Below are positions 37,775 through 46,511 of a DNA stretch of 64,000 nucleotides, piece after piece. Made by a program: the position numbers and the translations under genes. The notes under the pieces were generated by a model, which made no database searches, was not told the origin of the DNA, and worked only from the letters and a program-made list of their open reading frames with translations. How positions within the stretch are numbered: position 1 is the first letter of the stretch; each line of letters starts with the position of its first letter. The stretch is from Calothrix anomala FACHB-343 (lineage in GTDB: Bacteria > Cyanobacteriota > Cyanobacteriia > Cyanobacteriales > Nostocaceae): NCBI RefSeq assembly GCF_014696435.1, contig NZ_JACJQG010000048.1:1-64000 (forward strand). Direction: 5' to 3'.

Positions 37775-38830
37775 ATGACCATCGCAGTTGGACGCGCCCC
37801 CAGTAGAGGGTGGTTTGACGTTCTAGACGACTGGTTGAAGCGCGATCGCTTCGTGTTTGTAGGTTGGTCAGGGATTTTATTATTCCCCTGCGCTTTCCTA
37901 GCACTAGGTGGTTGGTTAACAGGCACAACCTTCGTCACGTCATGGTACACCCACGGTTTAGCATCTTCTTATTTAGAAGGCTGTAACTTTATCACCGTAG
38001 CCGTATCCACTCCAGCAGACAGTTTGGGACATTCCCTATTATTGCTCTGGGGCCCAGAAGCCCAAGGAAACTTTACCCGGTGGTGTCAACTTGGCGGTTT
38101 ATGGCCATTCGTAGCGCTACACGGAGCCTTTGGTTTAATCGGCTTCATGTTACGCCAATTTGAAATTGCCCGTCTAGTGGGAATTCGCCCTTATAACGCT
38201 TTAGCATTCTCTGCACCCATCGCGGTATTCGTCAGCGTCTTCTTGATGTACCCCTTGGGACAATCTAGCTGGTTCTTTGCACCCAGCTTTGGTGTAGCCG
38301 GAATTTTCCGTTTCATCCTGTTTGTACAAGGTTTCCATAACTTCACCCTCAACCCCTTCCACATGATGGGTGTAGCAGGTGTGTTGGGCGGTGCATTACT
38401 TTGTGCGATTCACGGTGCAACAGTAGAAAATACCCTATTTGAAGACGGCGAAGCAGCAAACACCTTCCGCGCCTTCAACCCCACCCAATCAGAAGAAACC
38501 TATTCAATGGTGACAGCAAACCGCTTCTGGTCACAGATTTTCGGGATTGCTTTCTCCAACAAACGCTGGTTACACTTCTTTATGTTGTTTGTACCAGTAA
38601 CCGGACTGTGGATGGCAGCAGTGGGTATTGTCGGTATCGCCCTCAACCTACGAGCTTACGACTTCGTATCCCAAGAATTACGGGCTGCTGAAGACCCAGA
38701 ATTTGAAACATTCTATACCAAAAACATTTTGCTGAACGAGGGTATCCGTGCTTGGATGGCACCTCAAGACCAGCCCCATGAGCAATTTGTCTTCCCTGAA
38801 GAAGTACTGCCTCGTGGTAACGCTCTGTAA
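37775..38830 (+). CDS. psbD: Photosystem II D2 protein (stand-alone copy)
   Basis: A 351-residue reaction-centre subunit with five transmembrane helices that binds P680 chlorophyll, pheophytin, QA and non-haem iron. The TyrD equivalent is Tyr159 and its His partner His188; the chlorophyll ligand is His196 (numbering is one less than the 352-residue forms). psbC does not overlap the 3' end, so this is the separate second psbD known in several cyanobacteria. It differs from the D2 consensus I remember at several core positions (GNFTR for [20 protein letters not shown] for AIFRFLLFLQGFHNW, GEAANT for GEGANT). FHNF puts Phe where Trp191 is nearly invariant. A hairpin terminator follows. Stand-alone psbD copies are often induced by high or altered light. 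Confidence 0.97.
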   Translation: MTIAVGRAPSRGWFDVLDDWLKRDRFVFVGWSGILLFPCAFLALGGWLTGTTFVTSWYTHGLASSYLEGCNFITVAVSTPADSLGHSLLLLWGPEAQGNFTRWCQLGGLWPFVALHGAFGLIGFMLRQFEIARLVGIRPYNALAFSAPIAVFVSVFLMYPLGQSSWFFAPSFGVAGIFRFILFVQGFHNFTLNPFHMMGVAGVLGGALLCAIHGATVENTLFEDGEAANTFRAFNPTQSEETYSMVTANRFWSQIFGIAFSNKRWLHFFMLFVPVTGLWMAAVGIVGIALNLRAYDFVSQELRAAEDPEFETFYTKNILLNEGIRAWMAPQDQPHEQFVFPEEVLPRGNAL

Positions 38831-38868
38831 TCATCTGAGATTAATTAAGCTTTAATTAGTCTTGATAC

Positions 38869-38899
38869 TCCCTCACCTGATAAATGGTGGGGGATTTTT
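38869..38899 (+). terminator. psbD rho-independent terminator
   Basis: TCCCTCACC and GGTGGGGGA form a 9-bp stem around TGATAAAT, followed by TTTTT. It lies 40 bp after the psbD stop codon. Confidence 0.85.
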
Positions 38900-39118
38900 A
38901 TGTCCTTGAGTTATTCAGATTTAAGGATTTACAGAAAATAAATTATCCAACATACTCCGAGAATATATTCTCTCTCCCCCTGCTCCCTGCTCCCTGCCCC
39001 CTTGCTAAGAAGGCAATAGTATATTTTTTGAGTAAGAAGTCCCTTGGTAGTCTGTGCAACTAACAAAATTAATTATTCTGTAAGTAGCCTGAAGATATTT
39101 CACCAGAAATTTATGTGC

Positions 39119-39124
39119 TATATT
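39119..39124 (+). promoter_or_regulatory. Candidate -10 box of the structured RNA
   Basis: TATATT lies 18 bp upstream of the first hairpin of the structured region. The -35 is weak, so support is modest. Confidence 0.3.
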
Positions 39125-39203
39125 GAGTAAAGGTAAAAACCCAGAGCAAAATGCTCTGCCTTATTGAAACTAAGACCGCTTAGGCAACAAGGAGGTGATG
39201 CCC

Positions 39204-39275
39204 ATGATAGAAAGTAGTAAACGCATGGGTCATCAGGTTGCAGTTAGCCGGCTGTGCGCCGGGGCTGTTCTCTAA
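39204..39275 (+). CDS. Possible 23-residue peptide with near-perfect Shine-Dalgarno
   Basis: ATG at 39204 is preceded 8 bases earlier by AAGGAGGTGAT (39189-39199), an almost complete complement to the 16S rRNA 3' end and by far the strongest ribosome site I see in the window. The peptide reads IESSKRMGHQVAVSRLCAGA and three more residues, then TAA. The start codon and the end of the Shine-Dalgarno are paired in a 10-bp stem with 39224-39234, so initiation would be sensitive to unfolding. I do not know this peptide. Alternatively the anti-SD complementarity may serve another purpose in a non-coding RNA. Confidence 0.4.
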   Translation: MIESSKRMGHQVAVSRLCAGAVL

Positions 39276-39381
39276 AAGTTAGCCTTAGTTATCTGAAAGA
39301 TACTAAGTGTAGCTCAAGTAGCTAGGCTGATGCACGGAGTTCCTTCCGGCAGTCTGGTTGCAACCTGAAGACCCGACTAGA

Positions 39382-39428
39382 CCGCTCTGACTTAGATCTA
39401 CCGATCTAAATCAGAGCGGATAGTTTTT
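39382..39428 (+). terminator. Terminator of the structured RNA
   Basis: CCGCTCTGA plus CTTAGATC pairs with GATCTAAA plus TCAGAGCGG around TACC, then ATAGTTTTT. One of the strongest hairpins in the window. Confidence 0.8.
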
Positions 39429-39563
39429 AGAAGGGGGTAAAATTATTAAATCCTCAAAGCGATCGCATCAGCATAGATAAAATCTTCATATAAGATGCTG
39501 TACAAGTACCAGTAGTAATTGCTAAATAAAAAGTAATATATATTACCAAAGGAATTGCTGAAT

Positions 39564-39845
39564 ATGGCGCAGCTACTCACTGAGAAAGAAATTGAAACCC
39601 AAGCAAGCTTACTGTCAGGGTGGACAGTGGCAGACAAGAAATTAGAAATTACCCGTAAATTTCAGGATTTTATCCAGGCAATTGAATTTGTTAATAAATT
39701 AGTGGAACCTTCTGAGTCTGCAGGACATCATCCAGATATAGAGATCTCTTACAACAGGGTGAAAATCCAAGTAACTACACACGACGCTGGTGGACTAACT
39801 CAAAAAGACTTTGATTTAGCCGCAGTAATTTCGCAAATAAATTAG
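39564..39845 (+). CDS. phhB: Pterin-4-alpha-carbinolamine dehydratase
   Basis: A 93-residue protein of the PCD/DCoH family. GHHPDIEISYNRVKI carries the active-site histidines and THDAGGLTQKDFDLA the second conserved site. It dehydrates 4a-hydroxytetrahydropterin in pterin recycling, though cyanobacterial copies may act in other pterin metabolism. I start at the ATG of AQLLTEKE, preceded by AAAGGA. An ORF extension of three codons upstream is unneeded. Length is normal. The gene lies between the psbD-linked RNA and the porin gene. Confidence 0.93.
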   Translation: MAQLLTEKEIETQASLLSGWTVADKKLEITRKFQDFIQAIEFVNKLVEPSESAGHHPDIEISYNRVKIQVTTHDAGGLTQKDFDLAAVISQIN

Positions 39846-40039
39846 TAATTTTTGCGAGAAAGTTGAGTGAAAAACATACGAAAGATAGGAGACAATCAAT
39901 AGCTTTTATGCATTCTCAGGTACGTAATTGCTACGGATTACTTAAGTAAATCGGGATTTTAGTAAATTTTCTATCCCTACTTTCTGTTTTCATGTATTAG
40001 CTTGTGTGTGTGACAGTTTTTGAGGCGATCGTTTTGATG

Positions 40040-40067
40040 TTGCCATGTGTGTGAAATGTTTTATAAT
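40040..40067 (+). promoter_or_regulatory. Sigma-70 type promoter for the porin gene
   Basis: TTGCCA (-35, 40040-40045) and TATAAT (-10, 40062-40067) are 16 bp apart, one mismatch from consensus. They lie about 200 bp before the porin ATG, which implies a long 5' untranslated region. Confidence 0.55.
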
Positions 40068-40270
40068 GATATGCTAATAGAGGTGTGTTTTTGCATAAGT
40101 TAATTACATCAATATTTAACATCAGTTAACTTAGTTATTAGCTGCGCAAAAACTAGAATTGTATTAGTGGCAACTATGCCTCATCGAAAATCCCAATTTA
40201 AGATGTCGCATATTGAAAATAGGTGCAACGAACACAATTATCTATACAAGGTGTGAGGAGAAGAGAAAAA

Positions 40271-42007
40271 ATGTCTAATATTCTATGGAAATCCCTGGCT
40301 ATTAGTCCAGCAGTTTTAGGAGCAACACTGCTCGTTTCAACAACAGCCATAGCAGCTCCTGCTACTACAACAGAAGTAGCATCCGATAAGCAAGCTGCGC
40401 CTGAATTAGCCCAAAAGCCTGCAGAAATTATAGCTCAAGCCGCTCCTACAAGCGATGATGCTAAAGTTCTCGAGCAAGTTAACCGCTACAGCAAAGAGGG
40501 TGCTAGCAACAATCAGGCTCAAGTCACATCAGTTTCGCAATTTTCTGATGTTCAACCAACTGACTGGGCATTCCAAGCATTACAGTCCTTGGTTGAGCGC
40601 TACGGTTGTATCGCAGGTTATCCCAATGGTACTTATCGCGGAAACCGTGCTTTAACCCGTTACGAATTTGCAGCTGGTTTGAATGCTTGTTTGGATCGGG
40701 TTAACGAACTAATTGCGACAGCAACAGCTGACTTGGTAACCAAACAAGATTTAGCCACCTTACAACGGTTGCAAGAAGAATTTTCTGCTGAACTAGCAAC
40801 CTTACGCGGTCGCGTTGATTCCTTAGAAGCGCGTACTGCTGAATTAGAAGCTAATCAGTTCTCTACAACCACCAAGCTAGTTGGTGAAGCTGTGTTCGCT
40901 GTTAGTGATGCTTTTGGTGGTAACACTGGCTCTGCCAACAATACAGTCTTCCAAAATAGAGTCCGTTTAGGATTGGAAACCAGCTTCACTGGTAGAGACA
41001 AGTTGACAACTCGTTTGGCTGCTGGTAATGCGGGACTTTTTGATATCAGAGATCAAAATAACGCTTCTGTAAATACAAGAGAAGGTACACAAACCTATCA
41101 AGTAGGTAGCACTGGTAACAACGCTGTTAGAATTGACCGCTTGACCTACGAAGCTCCCGTTGGCCCTGCTCAAGTTTACATTGCGGCTGCTGGTGGTCGT
41201 CATAGCCATTATGCTGCTGTCAACAACCCCTACTTCTTTGACAAAACCGATGGTGGTAACGGTGCATTGTCTACCTTTGCATCTGAAAGCCCAATTTATC
41301 GCATCGGTGGTGGTGCAGGTATAGCGCTGAACATACCTTTTAGCAGTGGTGGTACCATCTTCAAACCCAGTTCTATCACTGTAGGTTACTTGGCTTCTGA
41401 TGCAAATAATCCTGGTGTGAATACAGGTTTATTCAACGGTAACTATGCGGCTTTGGGACAGTTGAACTTTGCTGTAGGCGATCGCCTAGCCTTAGCTGCT
41501 ACCTACGTTCACGGTTATCACTCTGCTGGTAGTGCATTATTTGATAGTGGTATCAATACTGCTAGCGGTGATTCACCAATTGGTGGTGTCGTTGGTACTC
41601 GTCAAGCCAACCAGATAGATGCTGCTGCTAACAGTAACTCTTACGGTATTTCTGCAGCATTCAGACCTAGTGACAAATTGTCCATTAGTGGTTTCGTCTC
41701 GTTCCACGATATCAACCAGCAAGGTGCTGGTAACGACTTTGAAGCTTGGAGCTATGGTGGTGGTATATCCTTACCTGACTTCGGTAAGAGAGGTAACGTA
41801 CTAGGTATTTTTGCGGGTGCTGAACCCTATGCTCGCCGTGCTGGTGCTCCTGGTACTCTCCCAATTCATGTTGAAGGCTTCTACAAATATCGCGTTTCCG
41901 ATAATATCTCCGTTACTCCCGGTATTATCTGGTTGAGAGCACCTGGTCAAAACAGCGATGAAGAAAATGCATTCATCGGTACACTCAGAACCACATTTAC
42001 TTTCTAG
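40271..42007 (+). CDS. SLH-domain outer membrane porin (OprB/iron-uptake porin type)
   Basis: A 578-residue porin. A signal peptide (ILWKSLAISPAVLGATLLVS, cleaved near AIAAPA) precedes an S-layer-homology domain (about residues 85-145: SDVQPTDWAFQALQSLVERY, GNRALTRYEFAAGLN) that anchors to peptidoglycan-linked polymer. Next come a coiled coil (about 150-205: LQRLQEEFSAELATLRGRVD) and a beta-barrel of the OprB type ending with FIGTLRTTFTF. This is the major general porin type of cyanobacterial outer membranes, linked with inorganic ion or iron permeability. I use the ATG after GTGAGGAGAAGAG; a GTG 48 bp upstream only extends the frame. A promoter and terminator bracket the gene. Confidence 0.93.
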   Translation: MSNILWKSLAISPAVLGATLLVSTTAIAAPATTTEVASDKQAAPELAQKPAEIIAQAAPTSDDAKVLEQVNRYSKEGASNNQAQVTSVSQFSDVQPTDWAFQALQSLVERYGCIAGYPNGTYRGNRALTRYEFAAGLNACLDRVNELIATATADLVTKQDLATLQRLQEEFSAELATLRGRVDSLEARTAELEANQFSTTTKLVGEAVFAVSDAFGGNTGSANNTVFQNRVRLGLETSFTGRDKLTTRLAAGNAGLFDIRDQNNASVNTREGTQTYQVGSTGNNAVRIDRLTYEAPVGPAQVYIAAAGGRHSHYAAVNNPYFFDKTDGGNGALSTFASESPIYRIGGGAGIALNIPFSSGGTIFKPSSITVGYLASDANNPGVNTGLFNGNYAALGQLNFAVGDRLALAATYVHGYHSAGSALFDSGINTASGDSPIGGVVGTRQANQIDAAANSNSYGISAAFRPSDKLSISGFVSFHDINQQGAGNDFEAWSYGGGISLPDFGKRGNVLGIFAGAEPYARRAGAPGTLPIHVEGFYKYRVSDNISVTPGIIWLRAPGQNSDEENAFIGTLRTTFTF

Positions 42008-42062
42008 AATCTAGAGTCTGGCTCTGATTTCCATCTGTGTACATGAGAATTTGAATTTCATT

Positions 42063-42089
42063 AAACCCCGCCATGAGGTGGGGTTTTTT
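42063..42089 (+). terminator. Porin gene terminator
   Basis: AAACCCCGCC and GGTGGGGTTT form a stem around ATGA, followed by a T-run. It lies 55 bp after the porin stop codon. Confidence 0.8.
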
Positions 42090-42152
42090 ATGCTTACAGA
42101 CATTTGTGCGATGAGGGTTTAGCACAGCTAAAATCCGACGATAAGTGAAGTT

Positions 42153-42249
42153 TATAGCAATTTAAATAATGTTTGCGGCACATCAAGATATTTTAGAGGG
42201 CATGGCATAGCCATGCCCCTACCATCTGTCGCCTTCTTTTTTAAAATAC
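42153..42249. repeat. GGCATGGCAGTGCC-family element
   Basis: TAGCAATTTAAATAATGTTT, CACATCAAGATATTTTAGAG, a GGGCATGGCATAGCCATGCCC core and a CTGTCGCCTTCTTTTTTAAA arm. Same family as 17047, 31395 and 44814. Confidence 0.65.
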
Positions 42250-42416
42250 CTTGCTGCTTTCATCCGAATTGACCAATTTCAACTTCACAAAGACTTTTTT
42301 GCAAAAACTGGATAGTCTACATAAACCCCAGTGAAGAACCGGAGTATACTAGAAATGTATGAAGTATGAAAATTATTGATCCTTCATGCTTTATTCTTCA
42401 TTCTTAATTGCTGCCT

Positions 42417-42854
42417 GTGGAAATATCCTGTAAGTCTGAATACGCAATCTTAGCCTTAATCGAGATGGCGAGTCATTATCAGAGCGGCGAACCAATGCAA
42501 ATTCGGCAAATCGCTGCGCAACAAAATATACCCGATCGCTATTTGGAACAGCTGCTAGCAACCTTGAGACGCGGTGGTATCATCAAAAGTCAACGAGGCT
42601 CTAAAGGTGGCTATTTCTTGGCACGAGAACCTAAGAAAATCACGATTTTTGAAATTTTAGAATGTTTAGAAGGGTTAGATGTCCAGACTACTCAAATAGA
42701 CATTAATCCCAGGACTGTAGATAGTGGCGTAATCGCAGAAATCTGGCAAGAAGCTTGTCAGGCGGCAAACTCAGTGTTTCAAAAATATTCGCTGCAGGAT
42801 CTTTGTGAAAAACGAGATTCCCGGCGGCAGTTGGATATTATGTACTACATTTAA
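42417..42854 (+). CDS. Rrf2-family transcriptional regulator (CymR-like)
   Basis: A 145-residue winged-helix regulator. The opening CKSEYAILALIEMASHYQ, the helix-turn-helix IRQIAAQQNIPDRYLEQLLA and the wing SQRGSKGGYFLAREP are typical of Rrf2 proteins. It lacks the three closely spaced cysteines of IscR that bind an Fe-S cluster. The gene sits just upstream of cysK. In Bacillus the Rrf2 protein CymR represses sulfur genes in complex with CysK, so a cysteine-responsive role is a reasonable inference. I start at GTG 42417 (VEISCKSEY) because the family starts there; a TTG three codons upstream is the other option. Confidence 0.88.
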   Translation: MEISCKSEYAILALIEMASHYQSGEPMQIRQIAAQQNIPDRYLEQLLATLRRGGIIKSQRGSKGGYFLAREPKKITIFEILECLEGLDVQTTQIDINPRTVDSGVIAEIWQEACQAANSVFQKYSLQDLCEKRDSRRQLDIMYYI

Positions 42855-42956
42855 TCAAAAGTCCACAGTCAAAAGTCCATAGTCCAAGGAATAATTAATT
42901 CTTACTATTGACCATTGACAATTGACCATTGACTCATAACTAAATAAGGAATAATT

Positions 42957-43919
42957 ATGCGAATTGTTAGTAACATTACAGAACTTGTTGGTCGTACACC
43001 TTTAGTCAAATTAAACCGGATTCCCCAAGCGGAAGGGTGTGTGGCGCAAATTGTGGTGAAGTTAGAAAGTCTGAACCCTTCTGCATCGGTGAAAGACAGA
43101 ATTGGAGTCAGCATGATTAATGCTGCGGAACAAGAAGGGTTAATTACTCCGCAAAAAACTATATTAGTGGAACCTACTTCCGGGAATACAGGAATTGCAT
43201 TGGCAATGGCAGCTGCGGCTAAGGGTTATCGGTTAATTTTGACAATGCCCGAAACTATGAGTGGGGAAAGACGGGCAATGTTGCGCGCTTATGGGGCGGA
43301 ACTGGAACTGACACCAGGAATTGAAGGTATGAGTGGAGCAATTCGTCGGGCGCAGGAAATAGTGAATAAAACGCCCCATGCTTATATGTTGCAGCAGTTC
43401 CGCAATCCGGCGAATGCTAAAATACATCGAGAAACTACCGCCGAGGAAATCTGGGAAGATACTGATGGTCAGGTAGATATGATTGTGGCGGGGGTAGGTA
43501 CAGGTGGTACGATTACAGGTGTAGCAGAAGTAATCAAAGCCCGTAAGCCGAGTTTTCAGGCGATCGCAGTTGAACCAAGTAATAGCCCAGTATTATCTGG
43601 GGGTAAACCTGGGGCACATAAAATTCAAGGAATTGGTGCAGGTTTTATTCCCCAAGTGCTGAAGCTAGAATTGATTGATGAAGTGATTACAGTCACCGAT
43701 GAAGAAGCGATCGCTTATGGTCGGCGTTTAGCTAGAGAAGAAGGCTTACTATCTGGGATTTCCAGTGGTGCCGCCTTATGTGCCGCAGTCAAAGTTGCCC
43801 AACGCCAAGAAAACGAAGGGCGTTTAATTGTCGTCATTCAGCCAAGTTTTGGAGAAAGGTATTTAACTACGCCATTATTTCAAGATTTGGAGGACAGAAT
43901 AGCCGCTAGCATCAGCTAG
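42957..43919 (+). CDS. cysK: Cysteine synthase A (O-acetylserine sulfhydrylase)
   Basis: A 320-residue PLP enzyme making cysteine from O-acetylserine and sulfide. The PLP lysine is K46 in [11 protein letters not shown]. The substrate loop [11 protein letters not shown], the phosphate-binding [10 protein letters not shown] and the late SSGAALCAA segment are intact. Length is standard. ATTATG is preceded by AAGGAATA. It is followed 16 bp later by a J-protein gene and preceded by the CymR-like regulator, so the three may be one unit. Confidence 0.95.
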   Translation: MRIVSNITELVGRTPLVKLNRIPQAEGCVAQIVVKLESLNPSASVKDRIGVSMINAAEQEGLITPQKTILVEPTSGNTGIALAMAAAAKGYRLILTMPETMSGERRAMLRAYGAELELTPGIEGMSGAIRRAQEIVNKTPHAYMLQQFRNPANAKIHRETTAEEIWEDTDGQVDMIVAGVGTGGTITGVAEVIKARKPSFQAIAVEPSNSPVLSGGKPGAHKIQGIGAGFIPQVLKLELIDEVITVTDEEAIAYGRRLAREEGLLSGISSGAALCAAVKVAQRQENEGRLIVVIQPSFGERYLTTPLFQDLEDRIAASIS

Positions 43920-43935
43920 CTATCAATTTGGATTA

Positions 43936-44622
43936 ATGGTCGATTCTAACCACTACGAAATTCTTCAAGTTAGTCCCAATGCTAGCCTGGCGGAGATTAA
44001 GCAAGCTTATCGCCGCCAGGTGAAATTATTTCATCCTGACAGTAATCAGGAAACAGCAGATAAAGAGCAGATTATCCGAATTAATGCGGCTTATGAAGTT
44101 TTAAGCGATACGGAAACCCGCTCAAATTACGACCAACAGCTTAAAGATAGCGAGCAAAAATTAAATAGCCGCCAACAGCGTACAGCATCCGCACAAAGAC
44201 ATTACCAAGCGACAAAACACGCTGGAAAAGATGCTGATGAATTAATTGAAGAGTGGCTGCGCTTAGTTTATCAACCAGTTAACGATATACTTTCTGACAT
44301 TCTTAACTCTTTAGAAGAACAAATTGATGAACTAGCCGCAGATCCTTTTGATGATGAGTTGTTAGAAGAATTTCAAGATTACTTAACTAGTTGTAAAGAT
44401 GACCTCAAACAAGCGCAATTAGCATTTCGTTCTCTACCGAATCCGCCGAGTTTAGCGAGGACAGCAGCGCATCTTTATTACAGCTTGAATCAAGTAGCTG
44501 ATGGTTTGGAAGAGTTAGCTTATTTTCCCCTAAATTATGATGAGCATTATTTGCACACGGGGCAAGAACTCTTCCGCATTGCGAGGAGATTACATTACGA
44601 AGCACAAGCGGCTGTGAAATAG
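43936..44622 (+). CDS. DnaJ-domain protein
   Basis: A 228-residue J-protein. The J domain spans residues 4-70 (HYEILQVSPNASLAEIKQAY, HPD motif in KLFHPDSNQE, NAAYEVLSDTETRSNYD), so it should stimulate an Hsp70. No G/F region, zinc finger or DnaJ C-terminal domain follows; instead an acidic, helical region of unknown fold (DILNSLEEQIDELAADPF...). Such J-proteins give Hsp70 a specific client or location. It is 16 bp after cysK, which hints at co-expression rather than a shared pathway. Confidence 0.88.
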   Translation: MVDSNHYEILQVSPNASLAEIKQAYRRQVKLFHPDSNQETADKEQIIRINAAYEVLSDTETRSNYDQQLKDSEQKLNSRQQRTASAQRHYQATKHAGKDADELIEEWLRLVYQPVNDILSDILNSLEEQIDELAADPFDDELLEEFQDYLTSCKDDLKQAQLAFRSLPNPPSLARTAAHLYYSLNQVADGLEELAYFPLNYDEHYLHTGQELFRIARRLHYEAQAAVK

Positions 44623-44633
44623 ATAAGCAATAG

Positions 44634-44670
44634 TTGATTGTTGACTGTTGACTGTTGACTGTTGACAGAT
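44634..44670. repeat. GACTGTT heptamer array
   Basis: Five TTGACTG/GACTGTT heptamers follow the J-protein stop codon. Confidence 0.85.
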
Positions 44671-44696
44671 TTGAAAGCTTTTTATTGTCAGGTTTT

Positions 44697-44811
44697 AGGA
44701 ACTTCCAAATAAAAAAACATCCCAATCATGAACTTACTAAGCCCGCAACTCGTAGGGGCGGGGTAACCCCGCCCCTACAATTTGGGATAATTTATTTTCT
44801 GGAGTTCCCTT
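44697..44811. mobile_element. GGAACTTCCAA MITE-like element, copy 3
   Basis: GGAACTTCCAAATAAAAAAA at the left and GATAATTTATTTTCTGGAGT at the right, with palindrome GGGGCGGGGTAACCCCGCCCC. Inverse orientation to copy 2 at 27791-27909. A fragment of the right end recurs near 55768-55790. Confidence 0.65.
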
Positions 44812-44813
44812 AT

Positions 44814-44920
44814 TTATATCAAGTTAAATAATGTTAGCGAAATATATAGATATTCTAGAGGTCATGGCAGTGCCATGCCCCTACATTTTGTCGCATTCTT
44901 TTGGCAAATTGGTATTAGTT
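44814..44920. repeat. GGCATGGCAGTGCC-family element
   Basis: AAGTTAAATAATGTTAGCG, ATAGATATTCTAGAGG, the core GTCATGGCAGTGCCATGCCC, then TTGTCGCATTC and CAAATTGGTATTAG. Directly adjoins the previous element, so the whole spacer is repeat DNA. Confidence 0.7.
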
Positions 44921-44959
44921 TGAGGTTCTAATTTATCTGGCTATGGCTATTAAATTGAA

Positions 44960-45517
44960 TTAAAAGAATTTACTTACTAAGCAGCGAAAGCCTGGTAGTA
45001 AAGGACTGGTCAATTCATCTTCGCTAAATAAGGTGTATGCTAGCTTTAAAATTGCCTGTTCGCGACGATAAACTTCTACTTTTTTCTGGATGCGATCGCA
45101 AATCCAATATTCTTGAACTCCCTGTACTGAATAAAGCTTTAGCTTTGACTCTCGATCGCGTTTCTCGTTTTTCTCACCAGGAGATAGAACCTCTACTACT
45201 AACTCTGGTGCGCCTGTGAGGTGTCCGGCTTCATCTAGCAAACTTTCTAAGCGTTCATTACTCGCCCAAACTACATCAGGAATCACATTGTCAGCATCAG
45301 AGAAAATAATTCCAGGTGCGATCGCAGGTTGTCCTAAACCAGTTTCATCTGACCAAATTTTCAGAACTGTACCAATGTTAATACATACTGCTTGATGCTC
45401 CCAGTGAGGCGATCTAGTCACGAATAATTCTCCATCAATAATCTCGTAGCGATTTTTGCGATCGCCTGCAAATAACTCTAGATCGGCAGTTGTCCAACGT
45501 ACTGGAGTTGTTTGCAT
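44960..45517 (-). CDS. Uma2-family (DUF820) putative endonuclease
   Basis: A 185-residue protein of the very abundant cyanobacterial DUF820/Uma2 family, with a PD-(D/E)xK-like fold. RYEIIDGELFVTRSPHWEHQ, VIPDVVWASNERL and the core APELVVEVLSPGEKNEKRDRE (probable acidic plus lysine site) are seen, followed by YWICDRIQKKVEVYRRE. It is full length, in contrast to the broken Uma2 gene at 48270-49057. The cellular role of the family is unproven; members often accompany mobile DNA. Confidence 0.85.
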   Translation of the reverse strand: MQTTPVRWTTADLELFAGDRKNRYEIIDGELFVTRSPHWEHQAVCINIGTVLKIWSDETGLGQPAIAPGIIFSDADNVIPDVVWASNERLESLLDEAGHLTGAPELVVEVLSPGEKNEKRDRESKLKLYSVQGVQEYWICDRIQKKVEVYRREQAILKLAYTLFSEDELTSPLLPGFRCLVSKFF

Positions 45518-45554
45518 ATCACCCCCTAAGCCATTTTCATCTATTTTAAAAGCA

Positions 45555-46511
45555 TTATGATAAATATCGTCGTCGGGCTTGTCGGCGTAAATAACGATAA
45601 ATCAACCAGGCGATCGCGGCAAAGTTTAAATTGATGAATAACCTGGTTACTGTATACCACAGGACTATCGGATCGAGAAAATCCTGCCAATTTAGGGGAC
45701 TGAGTTTTCTCCCTAAAAGAAATAGCCCAAAAATGGCATTTCCCCCTAAAATTAGCGCAAATCCCGCTAAACCCATCTGCCAGTAACGAATATGGGGTGT
45801 ATGGGCGGATATAAGTTGAATTGGCGATTTACCTTCCACTCTTCGCAGTAATTGTTCCATTCGCCAAAACATCCACAACAGAAAGGGAAAAAAGCCATAG
45901 CTAAGGAACTGTACAGGAGGTAAATAGCGCCACGTACTAGATAAAACATTGACTAGGGCGTGACAAAACACAGAATTTAGCCAAGCTGTTAACAAGCTAT
46001 TTCTGCGATGATTCAACCTCATGGCTAAGGCGTAACCCCAAGGCGCAGAGAACAGCGCATGAACTGGTGTACCAATACTGCGATCGAGAATTGATGCTGT
46101 GTTGTAATACAGGTAAATCCAGTTTTCTTGGGCGGTGAATCCTAAAGCTACAACTATGGTAAAGAGGAAAATAGTGCTAGGGCGTAATTTATACCGACGT
46201 TGGAAATAGTAGGTAGGGATAATAACTGCTAAAAACTTACAACCTTCTTCAATCGGCCCAATTTCTATAATTTGCCGTAAAGCAATACCCGGAATTGAAT
46301 AAGTGATTCGTCGCCAATTCACAACCAGATTGGCGACATATTCAAAGCCTATTTGTAAATTGAGAGCGATAATTCCAGATATTGCCCCACAGAAAAATAA
46401 CAACAGTAATCTGAAGAATGGTGGGGCAGTAAAAATACGGTAGCGATAGTAAAAAAGCAGTATTAGTGGTGGAATGACTGCTGACGACAGCAGTACTAAA
46501 AACTCAACCAC
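45555..46511 (-). CDS. PrsW-family intramembrane protease-like protein
   Basis: A 318-residue protein with about eight transmembrane segments. The family hallmark EExxK is E88, E89 and K92 in GPIEEGCKF. TPVHALFSAPWGYALAMR and CHALVNVLSS supply the conserved histidines. PrsW cleaves the anti-sigma factor RsiW in Bacillus; in cyanobacteria the target is unknown. Its start overlaps the stop of the upstream methyltransferase gene by 8 bases, so they are translationally linked. Confidence 0.85.
   Translation of the reverse strand: MVEFLVLLSSAVIPPLILLFYYRYRIFTAPPFFRLLLLFFCGAISGIIALNLQIGFEYVANLVVNWRRITYSIPGIALRQIIEIGPIEEGCKFLAVIIPTYYFQRRYKLRPSTIFLFTIVVALGFTAQENWIYLYYNTASILDRSIGTPVHALFSAPWGYALAMRLNHRRNSLLTAWLNSVFCHALVNVLSSTWRYLPPVQFLSYGFFPFLLWMFWRMEQLLRRVEGKSPIQLISAHTPHIRYWQMGLAGFALILGGNAIFGLFLLGRKLSPLNWQDFLDPIVLWYTVTRLFINLNFAAIAWLIYRYLRRQARRRYLS

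Larger units (their letters stand above)
39131..39428 (+). ncRNA. Highly structured putative small RNA with embedded ORF
   Basis: This non-repeat stretch between psbD and phhB is rich in nested stems. CAGAGCA/TGCTCTG lies at 39142-39158. GATGCCCATG pairs with CATGGGTCATC (39197-39234), AGCCGGC pairs with GCCGGGGCT near 39246-39266, and CTTAGTTATCT pairs with AGATACTAAG (39284-39307). A terminator closes it at 39382-39428, with a 17-bp stem (one mismatch) and TTTTT. The GC-rich, low-repeat composition differs from the surroundings. I do not recognise it as tmRNA, RNase P, 6S or a known riboswitch. It could be a regulatory RNA, a leader-type RNA, or the transcript of the 23-codon ORF inside it. 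Confidence 0.5.

Noticed and set aside
39131-39428. tmRNA, RNase P RNA or 6S RNA
   Set aside because: No tRNA-like ends or tag frame as in tmRNA, and no RNase P core motifs. I could not find the single long interrupted helix of 6S RNA.
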